This document shows positions 1 to 9,349 of a stretch of 64,000 bases of DNA, piece by piece (within the stretch, counting starts at the first letter, position 1; each line of letters opens with the position of its first letter). The stretch spans positions 372,001 to 436,000 of the forward strand of contig CBDAUF010000001.1 in assembly GCA_965200535.1 (NCBI GenBank), read 5' to 3'. A model generated the notes under the pieces. It was not told the DNA's origin, searched no databases, and saw only the letters and a list, made by a program, of their open reading frames with translations. The stretch comes from MPNO01 sp965200535. GTDB lineage: Bacteria > Pseudomonadota > Alphaproteobacteria > MPNO01. The position numbers and the translations under genes are program-made.

Positions 1-909
1 ACACGGGAGCATGTCGCCGATGGGCGATGCATTGCCGATATTGCCGCCGATGGTGCCGAGGTTGCGGATCTGGCGCGAACCGATACGCCGGATCAACTCC
101 CCCACCCCCGGATATTCCCGGTCGAGCACCGGAAGCGCCCGCGTATATGTCACGGCAGCGCCGACCACGATCTCTCCATCGAGGACCTCAAGCCGGAGGA
201 GCTCCTCGACCCGGGCGACGGAGATAATCGCGGGGAAGGCGCGGCGCTCCTTCGAAAAGAGGAGCCCGAGATCGGTGCCGCCGGCGAGGATCGGGGCGTC
301 GGGGTGCGCGGCGCGGAGCGAGACCAGCTCGTCGAGCGTTCGCGGTGCGAAGAACGCCTGCCGCCCGGAGCGGTATTCCGGCCCGTGCTCGGGAGCCGGC
401 GCAGAGAGGGTGGCGGGGAGCGCGCGCGCCGCCTTGCGGGCAGCATCGACGATCGGGCGGTAGCCCGTGCAGCGGCAGAGATTGCCGGCCAATGCGTCGT
501 GGATCGCTGCGTCTTTCGCCGCCTCGCCGCCCAGTTGGAAGGCGTAGAGCGCCATCACGATCCCCGGCGTGCAGAACCCGCACTGGCTCGCGTTCGTCTC
601 GATCATCGTCTGCTGGAGCGGATGGAGCCGGCCGTCTCCGGCCAAGCCCTCGACGGTGATCAGCGCCTTCCCGGCGAGTTGGGGGACTGCCATCAGACAG
701 CTATTGACCGCCTCGTAGCGCATGCCGGCACCGTCGGGAACACCCAGAACCACCGTACAGGCGCCGCAATCCCCTTCGGCGCACCCCTCCTTCGCGCCGG
801 TGAGGCTGCGTTCGGTCCTCAGCCAGTCGAGCACCGTCATCGTCGGCGGCACCCGCCGGATCTCGCAGGGTTCGCCGTTGAGCAGGATCTGGATCGATCG
901 GCTGGCCAC
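1..909 (-). CDS. xdhA: Xanthine dehydrogenase small subunit (FeS/FAD), 3' end cut off
   Basis: This is the electron-transfer subunit of a molybdenum hydroxylase that oxidises hypoxanthine or xanthine. The first ~165 residues hold the two 2Fe-2S domains: a plant-type cluster with Cys43, Cys48 and Cys51 (GCAEGDCGAC), and a second cluster seen as QCGFC followed by LCRCTGY. An FAD-binding domain follows, with LAGGTDLG, GAAVTY and GTIGGNIGNASP. The GTG start at 909 is chosen because the ferredoxin fold begins right after it (SIQILLNGE) and GGAG lies 12 nt upstream. The gene runs off the left edge in the FAD domain, so the molybdopterin subunit is not visible. A different purine- or aldehyde-oxidising substrate is possible. 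Confidence 0.9.
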   Translation of the reverse strand, partial: MASRSIQILLNGEPCEIRRVPPTMTVLDWLRTERSLTGAKEGCAEGDCGACTVVLGVPDGAGMRYEAVNSCLMAVPQLAGKALITVEGLAGDGRLHPLQQTMIETNASQCGFCTPGIVMALYAFQLGGEAAKDAAIHDALAGNLCRCTGYRPIVDAARKAARALPATLSAPAPEHGPEYRSGRQAFFAPRTLDELVSLRAAHPDAPILAGGTDLGLLFSKERRAFPAIISVARVEELLRLEVLDGEIVVGAAVTYTRALPVLDREYPGVGELIRRIGSRQIRNLGTIGGNIGNASPIGDMLPC

Positions 910-1023
910 TCTCCGCCGTTTCTCCGCTGGCCAATACAGCCCGCCGATTATAGGAGTGGCCCGACGCGCGCGGAAGCAAGGCGCCGGCGATATGGCGTGT
1001 CCGGGCGGATATGAACGGGTCCG

Positions 1024-1977
1024 CTATCCCGGCGCCCACGGCAACCTGTCGGGATCGATGTTGCCGCCGGTGACGATGACACCGACCCGCCTGCCGGCGA
1101 AGAGGCGACGATTTTTCAGGATTGCGGCGACGGCCACAGCGCTGGACGGCTCGATGACGATTTTCATGCGCGTCCAAACCAGTTTCATCGTATCGACAAT
1201 CTCCCGCTCGGAGACGGTTAGTATGTCGGCGACGCAGTTCGATACGAAATGCTAGGTCAAGGGGCTGAGCGGCGTTCTCAGCCCGTCAGCCACGGTATCG
1301 GGTTCATCGTCGGCAACGATCCGGCCGGCGCGGAGACTGCGCGCGGCATCGTCCGCCTGTTCCGGCTCGGCGGCATAGACTTCGGTGGTCGGCCCTGCGT
1401 CGGAAAGCGTGAGGCAGGTTCCGGACACCATGCCGCCGCCGCCGATCGGCGCGACGACGGCATCGAGGCCGCTCACCTGCTCGATCAGTTCGCGTGCGCA
1501 GGTGGCCTGACCGGCGATCACCCGTGCATCGTCGTACGGATGCACAAAATCGGCGCCGGTTTCCCTCTGGACCCTGGCGAAAGTCTCCTTGCGCGCAGAA
1601 AACGACGGCTCGCACTCGACGACATGGCCGCCGTATGCGGTCACCGCCCGCTTCTTCGCCGGCAGTGCGGTGCGCGGCATAACCGCATGGCAGGGAATGC
1701 CGCGCCGGGCAGCCGCGTAGCTCAGCGCCTGCGCATGGTTGCCGGAACTGTGGGTCGCGACTCCCCGTCGGGCCTCCCGGTCGGACAGGGAAAAAACAGC
1801 ATTCGCAGCGCCGCGCGCCTTGAACGCCCCGGTTCGCTGGAAGTTCTCGCATTTGAAGAACAGTTCGGCCCCCGCTCGGTCATCCAGAGATCCGGAGGTC
1901 ATCACCGGGGTCAGGTGAATATGAGGGGCAATCCGTTCGTGGGCTCGGAGGACGTCGTCATAACTCGGGACGAGCAT
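1024..1977 (-). pseudogene. Threonine dehydratase / serine racemase-like PLP enzyme, interrupted by in-frame TAG
   Basis: This is a fold type II PLP enzyme of the threonine dehydratase/serine racemase/hydroxyaspartate dehydratase group, about 317 codons. PLP-lysine is Lys53 in GAFKARGA, and a phosphate-binding PIGGGGM loop is present. The ATG at 1977 follows a strong AAGGAGG seven bases upstream. Codon 242 is TAG (1252-1254). The same frame then continues with clearly homologous C-terminal sequence (DILTVSE, IEPSSAVAVAAIL, VGVIVTGGNID) to a normal stop at 1024. One base change therefore splits an otherwise intact gene. A glutamine (CAG) or tryptophan (TGG) codon is the likely ancestor. It could be a young pseudogene or a sequencing/assembly error. 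Confidence 0.85.
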
Positions 1978-2140
1978 TTCCCATCCTCCTTGAGGGCAAG
2001 CCCGCGGCGGACCTGGCGGCGGCGCGCGGCAATGCGAGACCATGTCGGACATGGCCTCGCCAAGGCTCGCAGGCTACCATCCGGCCGTCTCACGGAGACA
2101 GACTGCGGGGATCCGGAGACCTGGGGCAAGGGAGCGAACG

Positions 2141-3007
2141 ATGGCCATTCCAGCGCACTATCCGGAACCTGCGGATGCGGCCGCGCGGCGCGCGGCGGAG
2201 CCGGTGACGGTCTACACCATGGACAAGCTGCCGCCCTACGACCGGGCGTTCTACGAGACCGTGCGCGGCGGCATGACCAAGGTGGACGAGGTGATCGTAC
2301 CGCCCCGCGACGCGCAAGCGTTCGAGGTCCCGGCCGGTCACCTGTTCCGCATCGTTGTCACCGAGGGCTCGCAAGTGGGAGACCTCAACCTGTGGAACAC
2401 GGCCGACCTGTCCGAACAGTTCTACAGCGGCAAGACGCGCGCGCTGCATGCAACCCATGTCAGCACCGGCGACCGCCTGTGGAGCAATTTTCCCTGGCTG
2501 CGCGCGATGGCGACGATCACTCACGACACCCTGGACTGGTACGGCTTCGACGAGTTCGGCGCCGGCGTCCACGACGTGATCGGCACCCGCTGCGATCCCT
2601 ATACAAACCATCTGTTAACCGGCGGAGACTATGACCGTTGCTGCCATTCGAGCCTGACACGCGCCCTGGCCGCTGCCCGGGGGCTGCCCCTTGCCGAAGC
2701 GGAGAGATACGTGCACGACGTGGTCAACGTGTTCATGTGCACCGGGTACACGCGCAGCACCAACCAGTATTTCATGAAGGCGAGCCCGGCACGGCGCGGG
2801 GATTTCATCGAACTGTTCGCGGAGATCGACCTGCTGGCCGGGTTGTCCACCTGTCCGGGCGGGGATTGCGGCGCCGGCCATTCCAGCGACCGCGCAGCCT
2901 GCTACCCGCTGCGGGTGGAGATTTTTCGTCCGCGCGACGAGGATCTCGCGGGTTGGAGGCCCGCCCCGCCCAACGGCTATACCGGCGGCCACGGGACCGC
3001 AGACTGA
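2141..3007 (+). CDS. DUF1989 protein (urea carboxylase-associated family)
   Basis: The 288-residue protein belongs to the DUF1989 family, whose members are often encoded beside urea carboxylase or amino-acid/guanidine utilisation genes. Visible family features are the N-terminal VIVPPRDAQAFEVPAGHLFRI segment read in part as PAGHLFRI, then GDLNLWN, the Cys-rich TRCDPYTN and YDRCCH segments, and CPGGDCGAGHS near the C-terminus. Conserved His and Cys residues suggest metal binding; this is inference. The ATG at 2141 is preceded by GGGAGCG. The gene is divergent from the broken PLP-enzyme gene and convergent with the transglutaminase operon. Neighbours (xanthine dehydrogenase, amino-acid lyase) point to nitrogen-compound breakdown; the reaction is unknown. 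Confidence 0.8.
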   Translation: MAIPAHYPEPADAAARRAAEPVTVYTMDKLPPYDRAFYETVRGGMTKVDEVIVPPRDAQAFEVPAGHLFRIVVTEGSQVGDLNLWNTADLSEQFYSGKTRALHATHVSTGDRLWSNFPWLRAMATITHDTLDWYGFDEFGAGVHDVIGTRCDPYTNHLLTGGDYDRCCHSSLTRALAAARGLPLAEAERYVHDVVNVFMCTGYTRSTNQYFMKASPARRGDFIELFAEIDLLAGLSTCPGGDCGAGHSSDRAACYPLRVEIFRPRDEDLAGWRPAPPNGYTGGHGTAD

Positions 3008-3131
3008 GGGCGAAGCAGAAGACGGGCATGTCGGGGGGCGGCTATCAAGCCCGATTTCGACACGGCGCCGCAGGGCGGAGTCAGACAGGTCGGACAAAAT
3101 GCCGGGCAATGCGCGGGGTCGGTGCGACGGC

Positions 3132-3959
3132 TCAGGACGTGTCCTGCCGCCGTGCGTCATCGACGTTGACGCGGACGGAGAGCCATTCCCCGGACTCGCC
3201 GCCCTCGCGAATGCCCCGGACGGGACAGGCACTGTCGTAATCGAGGCCGACCGCGACACCGACATGGGATTCGGTGCCGCAGGTCCGGTTGGCGACGTCG
3301 AAGCTGCTCCAGCCCAACCCGTCGATCCACGCGGCGGCCCAGGCGTGGCCGGCGACATCGGCCGTCGCGTCCCGGTTGCCGACATGAAGATAACCGCTGA
3401 CATACCGGGCCGGGATGCTCAGTGAGCGGCAAACCGCGATGAAAACATGGGCGTGATCCTGGCAAACGCCGACCCCGTTTTGCAGCGCCTCTACTGCCGG
3501 AGAACGCACACCGGTCTCGCCTTCCCGGTAATCGATCGCGTCGCGGACCGCCGTCGCGATCCGATGCACCGCATCAAGGCGGTCGCGCGATGCAGCGGCG
3601 GCGAACGGCGCCGCAAAGTCCGACAGCGCCTCGGCGGGGGCGGTCAGTGCGGTTGTCCGGAGATAGGTCTCGACCGGCACGCTCCCCTGCTCGTCCGGCA
3701 TTATACCCGTAGTGTCGATCGTTTCGACCTCTCCCCCGGCGACGATCTCGATCCGGTCGCCGGGGCGGTCAAGGATGAGAGTGTCGCACCGGTTGCCGAA
3801 CGCGTCGGTCCAACCCGTCATCCGCCCCGGCGCATCGATGTTCCAGCGAATCACCCGTTGGGAGGCGTTGGTAGAGGGCGTAAGGCGCAGATACTGGATG
3901 CCGAACGAGACTGCGGCTTCATAGCGGTAGGTGGTCCGGTGGACGATGACGAGCCGCAT
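3132..3959 (-). CDS. Transglutaminase-like cysteine protease family protein
   Basis: The 275-residue protein has the bacterial transglutaminase N-terminal domain (HRTTYRYE start) followed by the transglutaminase-like core. The catalytic triad is readable: Cys166 (GVGVCQDHAH), His205 (AGHAWAAAW) and Asp221 (SFDVANR). Members of this family, paired with alpha-E and circularly permuted ATP-grasp proteins, are thought to act in a peptide synthesis or modification pathway whose product is undefined. It is the last gene of a three-gene operon: its ATG overlaps the stop of the alpha-E gene by one base (TGATG), indicating translational coupling. There is no signal peptide, so a cytoplasmic location is expected. 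Confidence 0.93.
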   Translation of the reverse strand: MRLVIVHRTTYRYEAAVSFGIQYLRLTPSTNASQRVIRWNIDAPGRMTGWTDAFGNRCDTLILDRPGDRIEIVAGGEVETIDTTGIMPDEQGSVPVETYLRTTALTAPAEALSDFAAPFAAAASRDRLDAVHRIATAVRDAIDYREGETGVRSPAVEALQNGVGVCQDHAHVFIAVCRSLSIPARYVSGYLHVGNRDATADVAGHAWAAAWIDGLGWSSFDVANRTCGTESHVGVAVGLDYDSACPVRGIREGGESGEWLSVRVNVDDARRQDTS

Positions 3960-4924
3960 CACGCGGACACCCCGGACCGTCGCAGCATCATGAAATCGCG
4001 CTCGATCTGGACGCTGAGTTCGGCAGTGCGCTCGATGTGCCGGGTCAGGAACTCGTGCAACCCCTGGCGGTGGATGTCGTCGATTCGGCCGAAGCGAAGG
4101 CCGGCGTGAATCTCGCCGGCGATCCGCTGACACTCCCGCGGCCCGCCCTTGCAGAGCGCATCGAGTTGGCCTGTGATGCGCTCGAAGCAGGCAATCAGCG
4201 ACCGCGGCATGTCGCGGCGCAGCAGCAACAGTTCGGCGATCCGGTCCGGGCGGATGATGTCGGAATAAATCTTGTGATAGGCGCGAAAGGCGCTCAGCGA
4301 CCGGAGAACGGCGCCCCATTGGTAATAGTCGACAGAACCGCCGACAAGTTCGTCGCGCGGCAAGAGAACATGGTATTTGGAATCGAGCAGCCGCGCCGTG
4401 TTGTCGGCGCGCTCGACCGCAAGACCGAGATCGATAAAGGCGTAGCTCTCGTCGCGCAGCATCGTCGCGTCGGTGACGCCGTGGAACGAATGGGTGCGCT
4501 CCTTCACCCAGTCGCAGAAGTCGCGTACGCCGCCGTTGAACATCAGTGTGCTGTCGTAGTCGCCGAGATCGAGCCAGGTGGTGTTGATGCTTTCCCACAT
4601 CTCGCTGGTGATGGTGGCCCTGAGGGCCCGAGCATTCTCGCGCGCCTGGCGGATCGAGGAGATGATGCTGGAAGGGAAGTCTGCGTCGAAGGCGAGAAAC
4701 AGGACCACCGTAGAACTCGAGATCCTGCCCCCGTGGGTAACCGGTTCCTCCGGGTAGCCGGCCACTTCGAGGGTCGAGGCCCACACCGAGTCGTGCGCCT
4801 GTCCTGGCGCATCGAGAAGCGCCATGCGGTTGGCCACATCGATCAGGCGGGCCATGTTCTCCGCCCGCTCGATATAGCGCGCCATCCAGTAAAGCTGGTT
4901 CGCGGTGCGGCCGAGCATGGTCAT
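3959..4924 (-). CDS. Alpha-E domain protein (DUF403)
   Basis: The 321-residue all-helical protein starts MTMLGRTANQLYWMARYIERAENM, read here as the hallmark ANQLYWMARY / ERAENMARL of the alpha-E (DUF403) family. Family members are always found with circularly permuted ATP-grasp and transglutaminase genes and probably assist the ATP-grasp ligase; no reaction is proven. The ATG at 4924 overlaps the upstream ATP-grasp stop in an ATGA junction, which fixes the start. The downstream gene overlaps by one base. Length and order (ATP-grasp, alpha-E, transglutaminase) are as usual for the system in Alphaproteobacteria. Confidence 0.93.
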   Translation of the reverse strand: MTMLGRTANQLYWMARYIERAENMARLIDVANRMALLDAPGQAHDSVWASTLEVAGYPEEPVTHGGRISSSTVVLFLAFDADFPSSIISSIRQARENARALRATITSEMWESINTTWLDLGDYDSTLMFNGGVRDFCDWVKERTHSFHGVTDATMLRDESYAFIDLGLAVERADNTARLLDSKYHVLLPRDELVGGSVDYYQWGAVLRSLSAFRAYHKIYSDIIRPDRIAELLLLRRDMPRSLIACFERITGQLDALCKGGPRECQRIAGEIHAGLRFGRIDDIHRQGLHEFLTRHIERTAELSVQIERDFMMLRRSGVSA

Positions 4925-6333
4925 GCTTCGAGCACCCAGGTGTCCCTGGTACCGCCGCCCTGGGAAGAATTCACCACCAACGAACCCTCGGTCAGCGCGA
5001 CGCGGGTCAGCGCGCAGGGGACCACCGTGACTGTCTCGCCGCTCAGCACGAAGGAGCGGAGGTCGACATGGCGGGGGGCGATGCCCTGGTCGACGAAGGT
5101 GAGGCAATGGGACAGCGCAAGCGTGGGCTGGGCGATGAAATTGTCCGGGCAGTCAAGGATCCGCGCGCGGTAGGCCTCACGCTCCTCTGCCGTGCTCGTC
5201 GGTCCGATCAACATCCCGTAACCGCCCGAGCCGTGAACTTCCTTGACCACCAGTTCGCCCAGATGCTCGAGCGTGTACGCGAGTTCGTCGGGCTTGCGCA
5301 GCACGTAGGTCTCGACGTTCTCGAGGATCGGCTCTTCACCGAGATAGAAGCGGACGATCTCCGGTACATAGGGGTAGATAGACTTGTCGTCGGCAAATCC
5401 GGTGCCAAGCGCGTTCGCGAGCGTTACGCGCCCGCTGCGGCAGACCGACAGCAGGCCCGGCACGCCGAGCGTTGAATCGGGCCGAAAGACCAACGGGTCC
5501 AGGAACTCGTCGTTGACCCGGCGGTAGATCACATCGACCCGCTTGAGTCCGTCGATGGTGCGCATCAGCACCTGGCCGTCCCGGACTGCAAGGTCCTGCC
5601 CCTCGACCAGTTGGACCCCCATCGCATCGGCGAGGAAGGCGTGTTCGAAATAGGCGCTGTTGTAAGCCCCGGGAGTGAGCACAACCACGGTCGGATCCTC
5701 GACGCCGGGCGGAGCGGTGGCACGCAGATTGCGGAGCAACTGGTCGGGGTAGTGTTCGACCGCGGCCACGCCGACCCTGGAGAACAGGTCGGGGAAGAGG
5801 CGCATCATCGCATTCCGGTTTTCCAGCATGTAGGAGACGCCGGACGGAGAACGCAGATTGTCCTCGAGCACGTAGAACCGGTCCTCGCCGACGCGGACGA
5901 TATCGATGCCGGCAACGTGGACGTAGACGCCGCGGGGAACGTCGAGCCCGTGCATGTGCGGCTCGAGCAGCGCGTTCGCCAGCAGAATATCAGCCGGCAG
6001 GACCCCGGCGCGGATGATCTCGCGTTCGTGGTAGATGTCGTGGATGAACATGTTGAGAGCGCGCACGCGCTGGATCGATCCCGCGGACAGATGCTCCCAT
6101 TCCGCGGCCGTGAAGATGCGCGGGATGATGTCGAACGGAATCAGCCGCTCCCCGCCCCCTTCTCGGCCGTAGACCAGGAAGGTGATCCCGAGTCGGCGGA
6201 ACAGGATCTCCGCCTCCTTGCGCTTGGTTTCGAGGCGCTGGGTCGACGTGTCGTCCAGCCACGCAGCGAGCGCACGATAGGCCTCGCGAATCTCGCCGTC
6301 GGGCCGGGTCATCTCGTCGAAGAAGCGCGTCAC
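4921..6333 (-). CDS. Circularly permuted ATP-grasp protein (type 2)
   Basis: The 470-residue protein is a circularly permuted ATP-grasp ligase-like enzyme (DUF404/DUF407 type). Typical segments are FLVYGREGGGERLIPFD, NMFIHDIYHEREI, VLEDNLRSPSGVSYM and KEVHGSGGYGML, each a family signature. It is expected to activate a carboxylate with ATP and join it to an amine; substrates are not known. I use the GTG at 6333, which has GGAG eight bases upstream; an in-frame TTG at 6384 would add 17 residues without a comparable ribosome site. It is the first gene of the coupled operon with the alpha-E and transglutaminase genes and sits just after priA. Confidence 0.9.
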   Translation of the reverse strand: MTRFFDEMTRPDGEIREAYRALAAWLDDTSTQRLETKRKEAEILFRRLGITFLVYGREGGGERLIPFDIIPRIFTAAEWEHLSAGSIQRVRALNMFIHDIYHEREIIRAGVLPADILLANALLEPHMHGLDVPRGVYVHVAGIDIVRVGEDRFYVLEDNLRSPSGVSYMLENRNAMMRLFPDLFSRVGVAAVEHYPDQLLRNLRATAPPGVEDPTVVVLTPGAYNSAYFEHAFLADAMGVQLVEGQDLAVRDGQVLMRTIDGLKRVDVIYRRVNDEFLDPLVFRPDSTLGVPGLLSVCRSGRVTLANALGTGFADDKSIYPYVPEIVRFYLGEEPILENVETYVLRKPDELAYTLEHLGELVVKEVHGSGGYGMLIGPTSTAEEREAYRARILDCPDNFIAQPTLALSHCLTFVDQGIAPRHVDLRSFVLSGETVTVVPCALTRVALTEGSLVVNSSQGGGTRDTWVLEA

Positions 6334-6408
6334 CGGCGTCTCCGTTTCCTCAGCGGGGCGCTCGCATCGAACCGGTGGGTCCAAACCGCCGCGCAGACGG
6401 GCGAATCA

Positions 6409-8619
6409 TCACAAGAATGTATAGGGATCGATGTCAACATGCACGCGCACCCCACCCCGGACGGGGACCCGGTCCAGCCAACGCGCGACCGCAGGCTGGA
6501 GGCGCACGCCGCGCGGCCCCTTGACCAGGAAGCGGCGCCGATGCCGGCCGCGGATGAGCGCAAGCGGCGCCGGGGCGGGGCCGAGAACGCGCACCTCGCC
6601 GCCGCGCGGAGCGGCTCGGGCAAGCGCATCGCAGACGGCATCGACCGCCGTCTCCCTGCGTCCCGCAACGACGATCCCGGCGAGCCGGCCGAAAGGCGGC
6701 ATGCCGCGCTTCTCGCGTGCCCGCGCCTCGCTGGCGAGGAACCCGTCGCGGTCGCCCGACACCAGCGCGGCCATCACCGGATGGTCGGGGTTGTAGGTCT
6801 GGATCAGGGCGCGGCCGGTCCGAAAGGCGCGGCCGGCGCGGCCGGCAGCCTGATGAAGCACCTGGTAGGTCCGCTCGCCGGCGCGAAGGTCGCCGCCGTC
6901 GAGTCCGAGGTCTGCATCGATCACACCGACCAGGGTGAGATGGGGAAAGTTGTGCCCTTTGGCAGCAAGCTGTGTGCCGATAACAATATCGTATTCGCGC
7001 CGCTGGACGGCAGCGATCAGGTCGCGGGCGGCGGACGGGCTGCGCAGCGCATCGCTCGACATCAGCGCCGCGCGCGCACCGGGAAAGACCGTCGCCACCT
7101 CTTCCGAAAGCCGTTCGACGCCGGGGCCGCAGGCGACGAAGGCGTCTGCGGCCTCGCAGTTCGGACACGCGCGGGACGGCGGCGTCGCGAAACCGCAGTG
7201 ATGACATTGCAGCCTGCGCGCCAGCCTGTGGTCCACCAACCAGGCCGAGCAGTGCGGGCACTCGATCCGATGCCCGCACGCGCGGCAAAGCGTGAGGGGC
7301 GCGTAACCTCTCCGATTGAGGAAAAGAAGCGTCTGTTCGCCGGCATCCAGCGTATGCGCCACCGCCTCGCGCAGCGTCGGCGACAGCCAGGTCTGCGGCG
7401 CAAGCGATTCCTTGCGCATGTCGATGGCGGCGATTTCCGGAACCTGCATACCGCCGTAGCGCTCGGGCAAGACGATCCGGTCGTAGCGGCCGCGCTCCAC
7501 GTTGACCACGGTCTCGAGTGTGGGTGTCGCGGAAGCCAGGACCAGCGGGCAGGCCGCGTGGCGCGCACGCACCACCGCGATATCCCGGGCATTGTAGATA
7601 ACACCATCTTCCTGCTTGAAGCTGCCGTCATGCTCCTCGTCGACGACGATCAGGCCGAGGTCGGAGAACGGGAGAAACAGCGCCGAACGCGCGCCGACGA
7701 CGACGCGCGCCTTGCCGCTGGCGACCGCCCGCCAGGTCTCGCGCCGGCGCTGCCCGGCAACCTCGGAATGCCAGTGCAGCGGCGGCGCCCCGAAGCGATC
7801 CTCGAACCGGCGCAGCCAATCGACGGTAAGCGCGATCTCGGGCAGCAGCACCAGCACCTGCCGCCCGTGCGCGAGCGCCGCGGCGATCGCTTCGAAATAG
7901 ACCTCCGTCTTGCCCGAACCGGTGATCCCGTCGAGCAGCGAGACGGCGCCCGGTGCACGCCCGGCAACCCGGTCCTGGAGTCGCGCGGCGGCGTCTTGCT
8001 GAGCCGGGTTGAGGTCGGGCCCGCGCCGCCGCCAGTCGGGAACCGGAACCTCCATTTCGCAGGATCTGGAGACCGCGCGCAGGAGGCCGTGCCGGACGAG
8101 GCCGCGCACCACACCGGCGCCGCTTCCGACGGCGCGGGCGATCTCCGAAGCCTTGCGGGCGCGGCCGTCGGACAGAAGATCGAGAACGCGAACGCGCGAC
8201 GGGGTGAGCCTGACCCCGCCGCGCGAGGACACCGGGTCGAGGACATAGGCGGTTTCGACCCGAGGAGGAGCGAGCGCATCCGGGACGCTCATCGCCATCC
8301 TGAGCACCGCACCCGGCGCAGTCATCGTGTAGGACGCCGTCCACGATACGGTCTCCATGAGATCGGCCGGGAGCAGCGGCGCATCGAGAACCGCTGCAAT
8401 ATCGCGGAGCTTTGCCGGTTCGATCCTGTCTTCGGCCGCCCCCCAGACCACGCCGATAACCTCGCGCGCGCCGAGCGGCACCCTGACGAAACTTCCGGAA
8501 GAGACTTCCATCTCTTCGGGAATCCGGTAGTCGTAGACGCCCGCTACCGGCAGCGGGATCAGAACCCCCGCCCGATCGGCGGCGATTCGCGGCACCGTCC
8601 TGACAAGACCGCACGCCAT
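6409..8619 (-). CDS. priA: Primosomal replication restart helicase PriA
   Basis: The 736-residue protein restarts stalled replication forks by recognising fork DNA, unwinding it and loading the primosome. Visible are the N-terminal DNA-binding domain (VYDYRIPEE), Walker A (GITGSGKTEVY), the DEEH box (VVDEEHDGSFKQ), the SATPT motif, the zinc-binding cysteines (CRACGH, CPHC, CHHCG, CPNC) inserted between helicase motifs, and the C-terminal motif VI region with AAGRAGRA. All key residues are present. It is divergent from fsa with a 63-bp gap, an arrangement common in Alphaproteobacteria. It lies upstream of, and in the same direction as, the ATP-grasp operon. Confidence 0.97.
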   Translation of the reverse strand: MACGLVRTVPRIAADRAGVLIPLPVAGVYDYRIPEEMEVSSGSFVRVPLGAREVIGVVWGAAEDRIEPAKLRDIAAVLDAPLLPADLMETVSWTASYTMTAPGAVLRMAMSVPDALAPPRVETAYVLDPVSSRGGVRLTPSRVRVLDLLSDGRARKASEIARAVGSGAGVVRGLVRHGLLRAVSRSCEMEVPVPDWRRRGPDLNPAQQDAAARLQDRVAGRAPGAVSLLDGITGSGKTEVYFEAIAAALAHGRQVLVLLPEIALTVDWLRRFEDRFGAPPLHWHSEVAGQRRRETWRAVASGKARVVVGARSALFLPFSDLGLIVVDEEHDGSFKQEDGVIYNARDIAVVRARHAACPLVLASATPTLETVVNVERGRYDRIVLPERYGGMQVPEIAAIDMRKESLAPQTWLSPTLREAVAHTLDAGEQTLLFLNRRGYAPLTLCRACGHRIECPHCSAWLVDHRLARRLQCHHCGFATPPSRACPNCEAADAFVACGPGVERLSEEVATVFPGARAALMSSDALRSPSAARDLIAAVQRREYDIVIGTQLAAKGHNFPHLTLVGVIDADLGLDGGDLRAGERTYQVLHQAAGRAGRAFRTGRALIQTYNPDHPVMAALVSGDRDGFLASEARAREKRGMPPFGRLAGIVVAGRRETAVDAVCDALARAAPRGGEVRVLGPAPAPLALIRGRHRRRFLVKGPRGVRLQPAVARWLDRVPVRGGVRVHVDIDPYTFL

Positions 8620-8682
8620 CGATTACACTCCGGCCCGCGGCCCGGCGGCGCTCACAGGAGTTCGCGCCATCGGAGGAGGGTT

Positions 8683-9345
8683 ATGAAGTTCTTCGTCGAC
8701 ACGGCAGACGTGGGCGAGATCCGGGATCTGGCGGCCACCGGCCTTCTCGACGGGGTGACCACCAACCCGTCCCTGATCGCGAAGTCCGGGCGGCCCTTTC
8801 TCGAGGTTATTCGAGAGATATGCGAGGTCGTGGACGGCCCGGTGAGCGCCGAAGTTACCGCGACCGACCATGCGACGATGCTTTCGGAAGGCCGCAAGCT
8901 CGCCCAACTCGCCGGCAATGTCGCGGTCAAGGTGCCGCTGACCCCGGACGGCCTGAAGACATGCCGGGCGCTCGCCGATGACGGGGTGATGGTCAACGTC
9001 ACGCTCTGCTTCTCGGCCAGTCAGTCGATCCTCGCTGCCAAGGCCGGGGCCGCCTTTGTTTCGCCGTTCATCGGCCGCCTCGATGACATCAGCCGGGACG
9101 GGATGGGGCTGATCGAAGACATCCGCACGATATACGACAATTACTCGGGCTTCGAGACGGAGATACTTGTCGCCTCCATCCGCAGCCCCAACCATGTCGC
9201 CGAAGCGGCCAAGATCGGCGCCGACGTGGCAACGATCCCACCGGGAGTCCTCCGTCAGTTGTTCAACCACCCGCTGACCGACAAGGGCCTCGACGCCTTT
9301 CTTGCCGACTGGGCCAGGACGGGCCAGTCCATCCTCGACGCGTGA
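8683..9345 (+). CDS. fsa: Fructose-6-phosphate aldolase / transaldolase-like protein
   Basis: The 220-residue protein is a short transaldolase-family enzyme (TalC/Fsa type). Schiff-base lysine is in the VAVKVPLT segment, and the start MKFFVDTADVGEIR with GVTTNPSLIAKSG is diagnostic. It would catalyse reversible dihydroxyacetone/sedoheptulose transfers in pentose-phosphate metabolism; sequence alone does not separate aldolase from transaldolase activity. The ATG at 8683 follows a strong GGAGGAGGG ribosome site. The reading frame is open far upstream, through DNA antisense to priA, but that is a GC-rich artefact. The next gene starts 5 bases after the stop. Confidence 0.93.
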   Translation: MKFFVDTADVGEIRDLAATGLLDGVTTNPSLIAKSGRPFLEVIREICEVVDGPVSAEVTATDHATMLSEGRKLAQLAGNVAVKVPLTPDGLKTCRALADDGVMVNVTLCFSASQSILAAKAGAAFVSPFIGRLDDISRDGMGLIEDIRTIYDNYSGFETEILVASIRSPNHVAEAAKIGADVATIPPGVLRQLFNHPLTDKGLDAFLADWARTGQSILDA

Positions 9346-9349
9346 AGCG

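Noticed and set aside
2040..2056. The repeated ATGTCGGACATGG start on both strands near 2042-2052 as a shared promoter or operator
   Set aside because: It is a short palindrome that happens to give Met-Ser-Asp-Met on both strands; better starts with ribosome sites exist at 1977 (minus) and 2141 (plus).
5611..9345. A 1244-codon open frame on the plus strand running through the ATP-grasp and priA regions into fsa
   Set aside because: It is antisense to two clear genes, has Arg/Asp/His-rich composition without motifs, and only its last 220 codons are the real fsa gene. Long open antisense frames are expected in DNA this rich in G+C.
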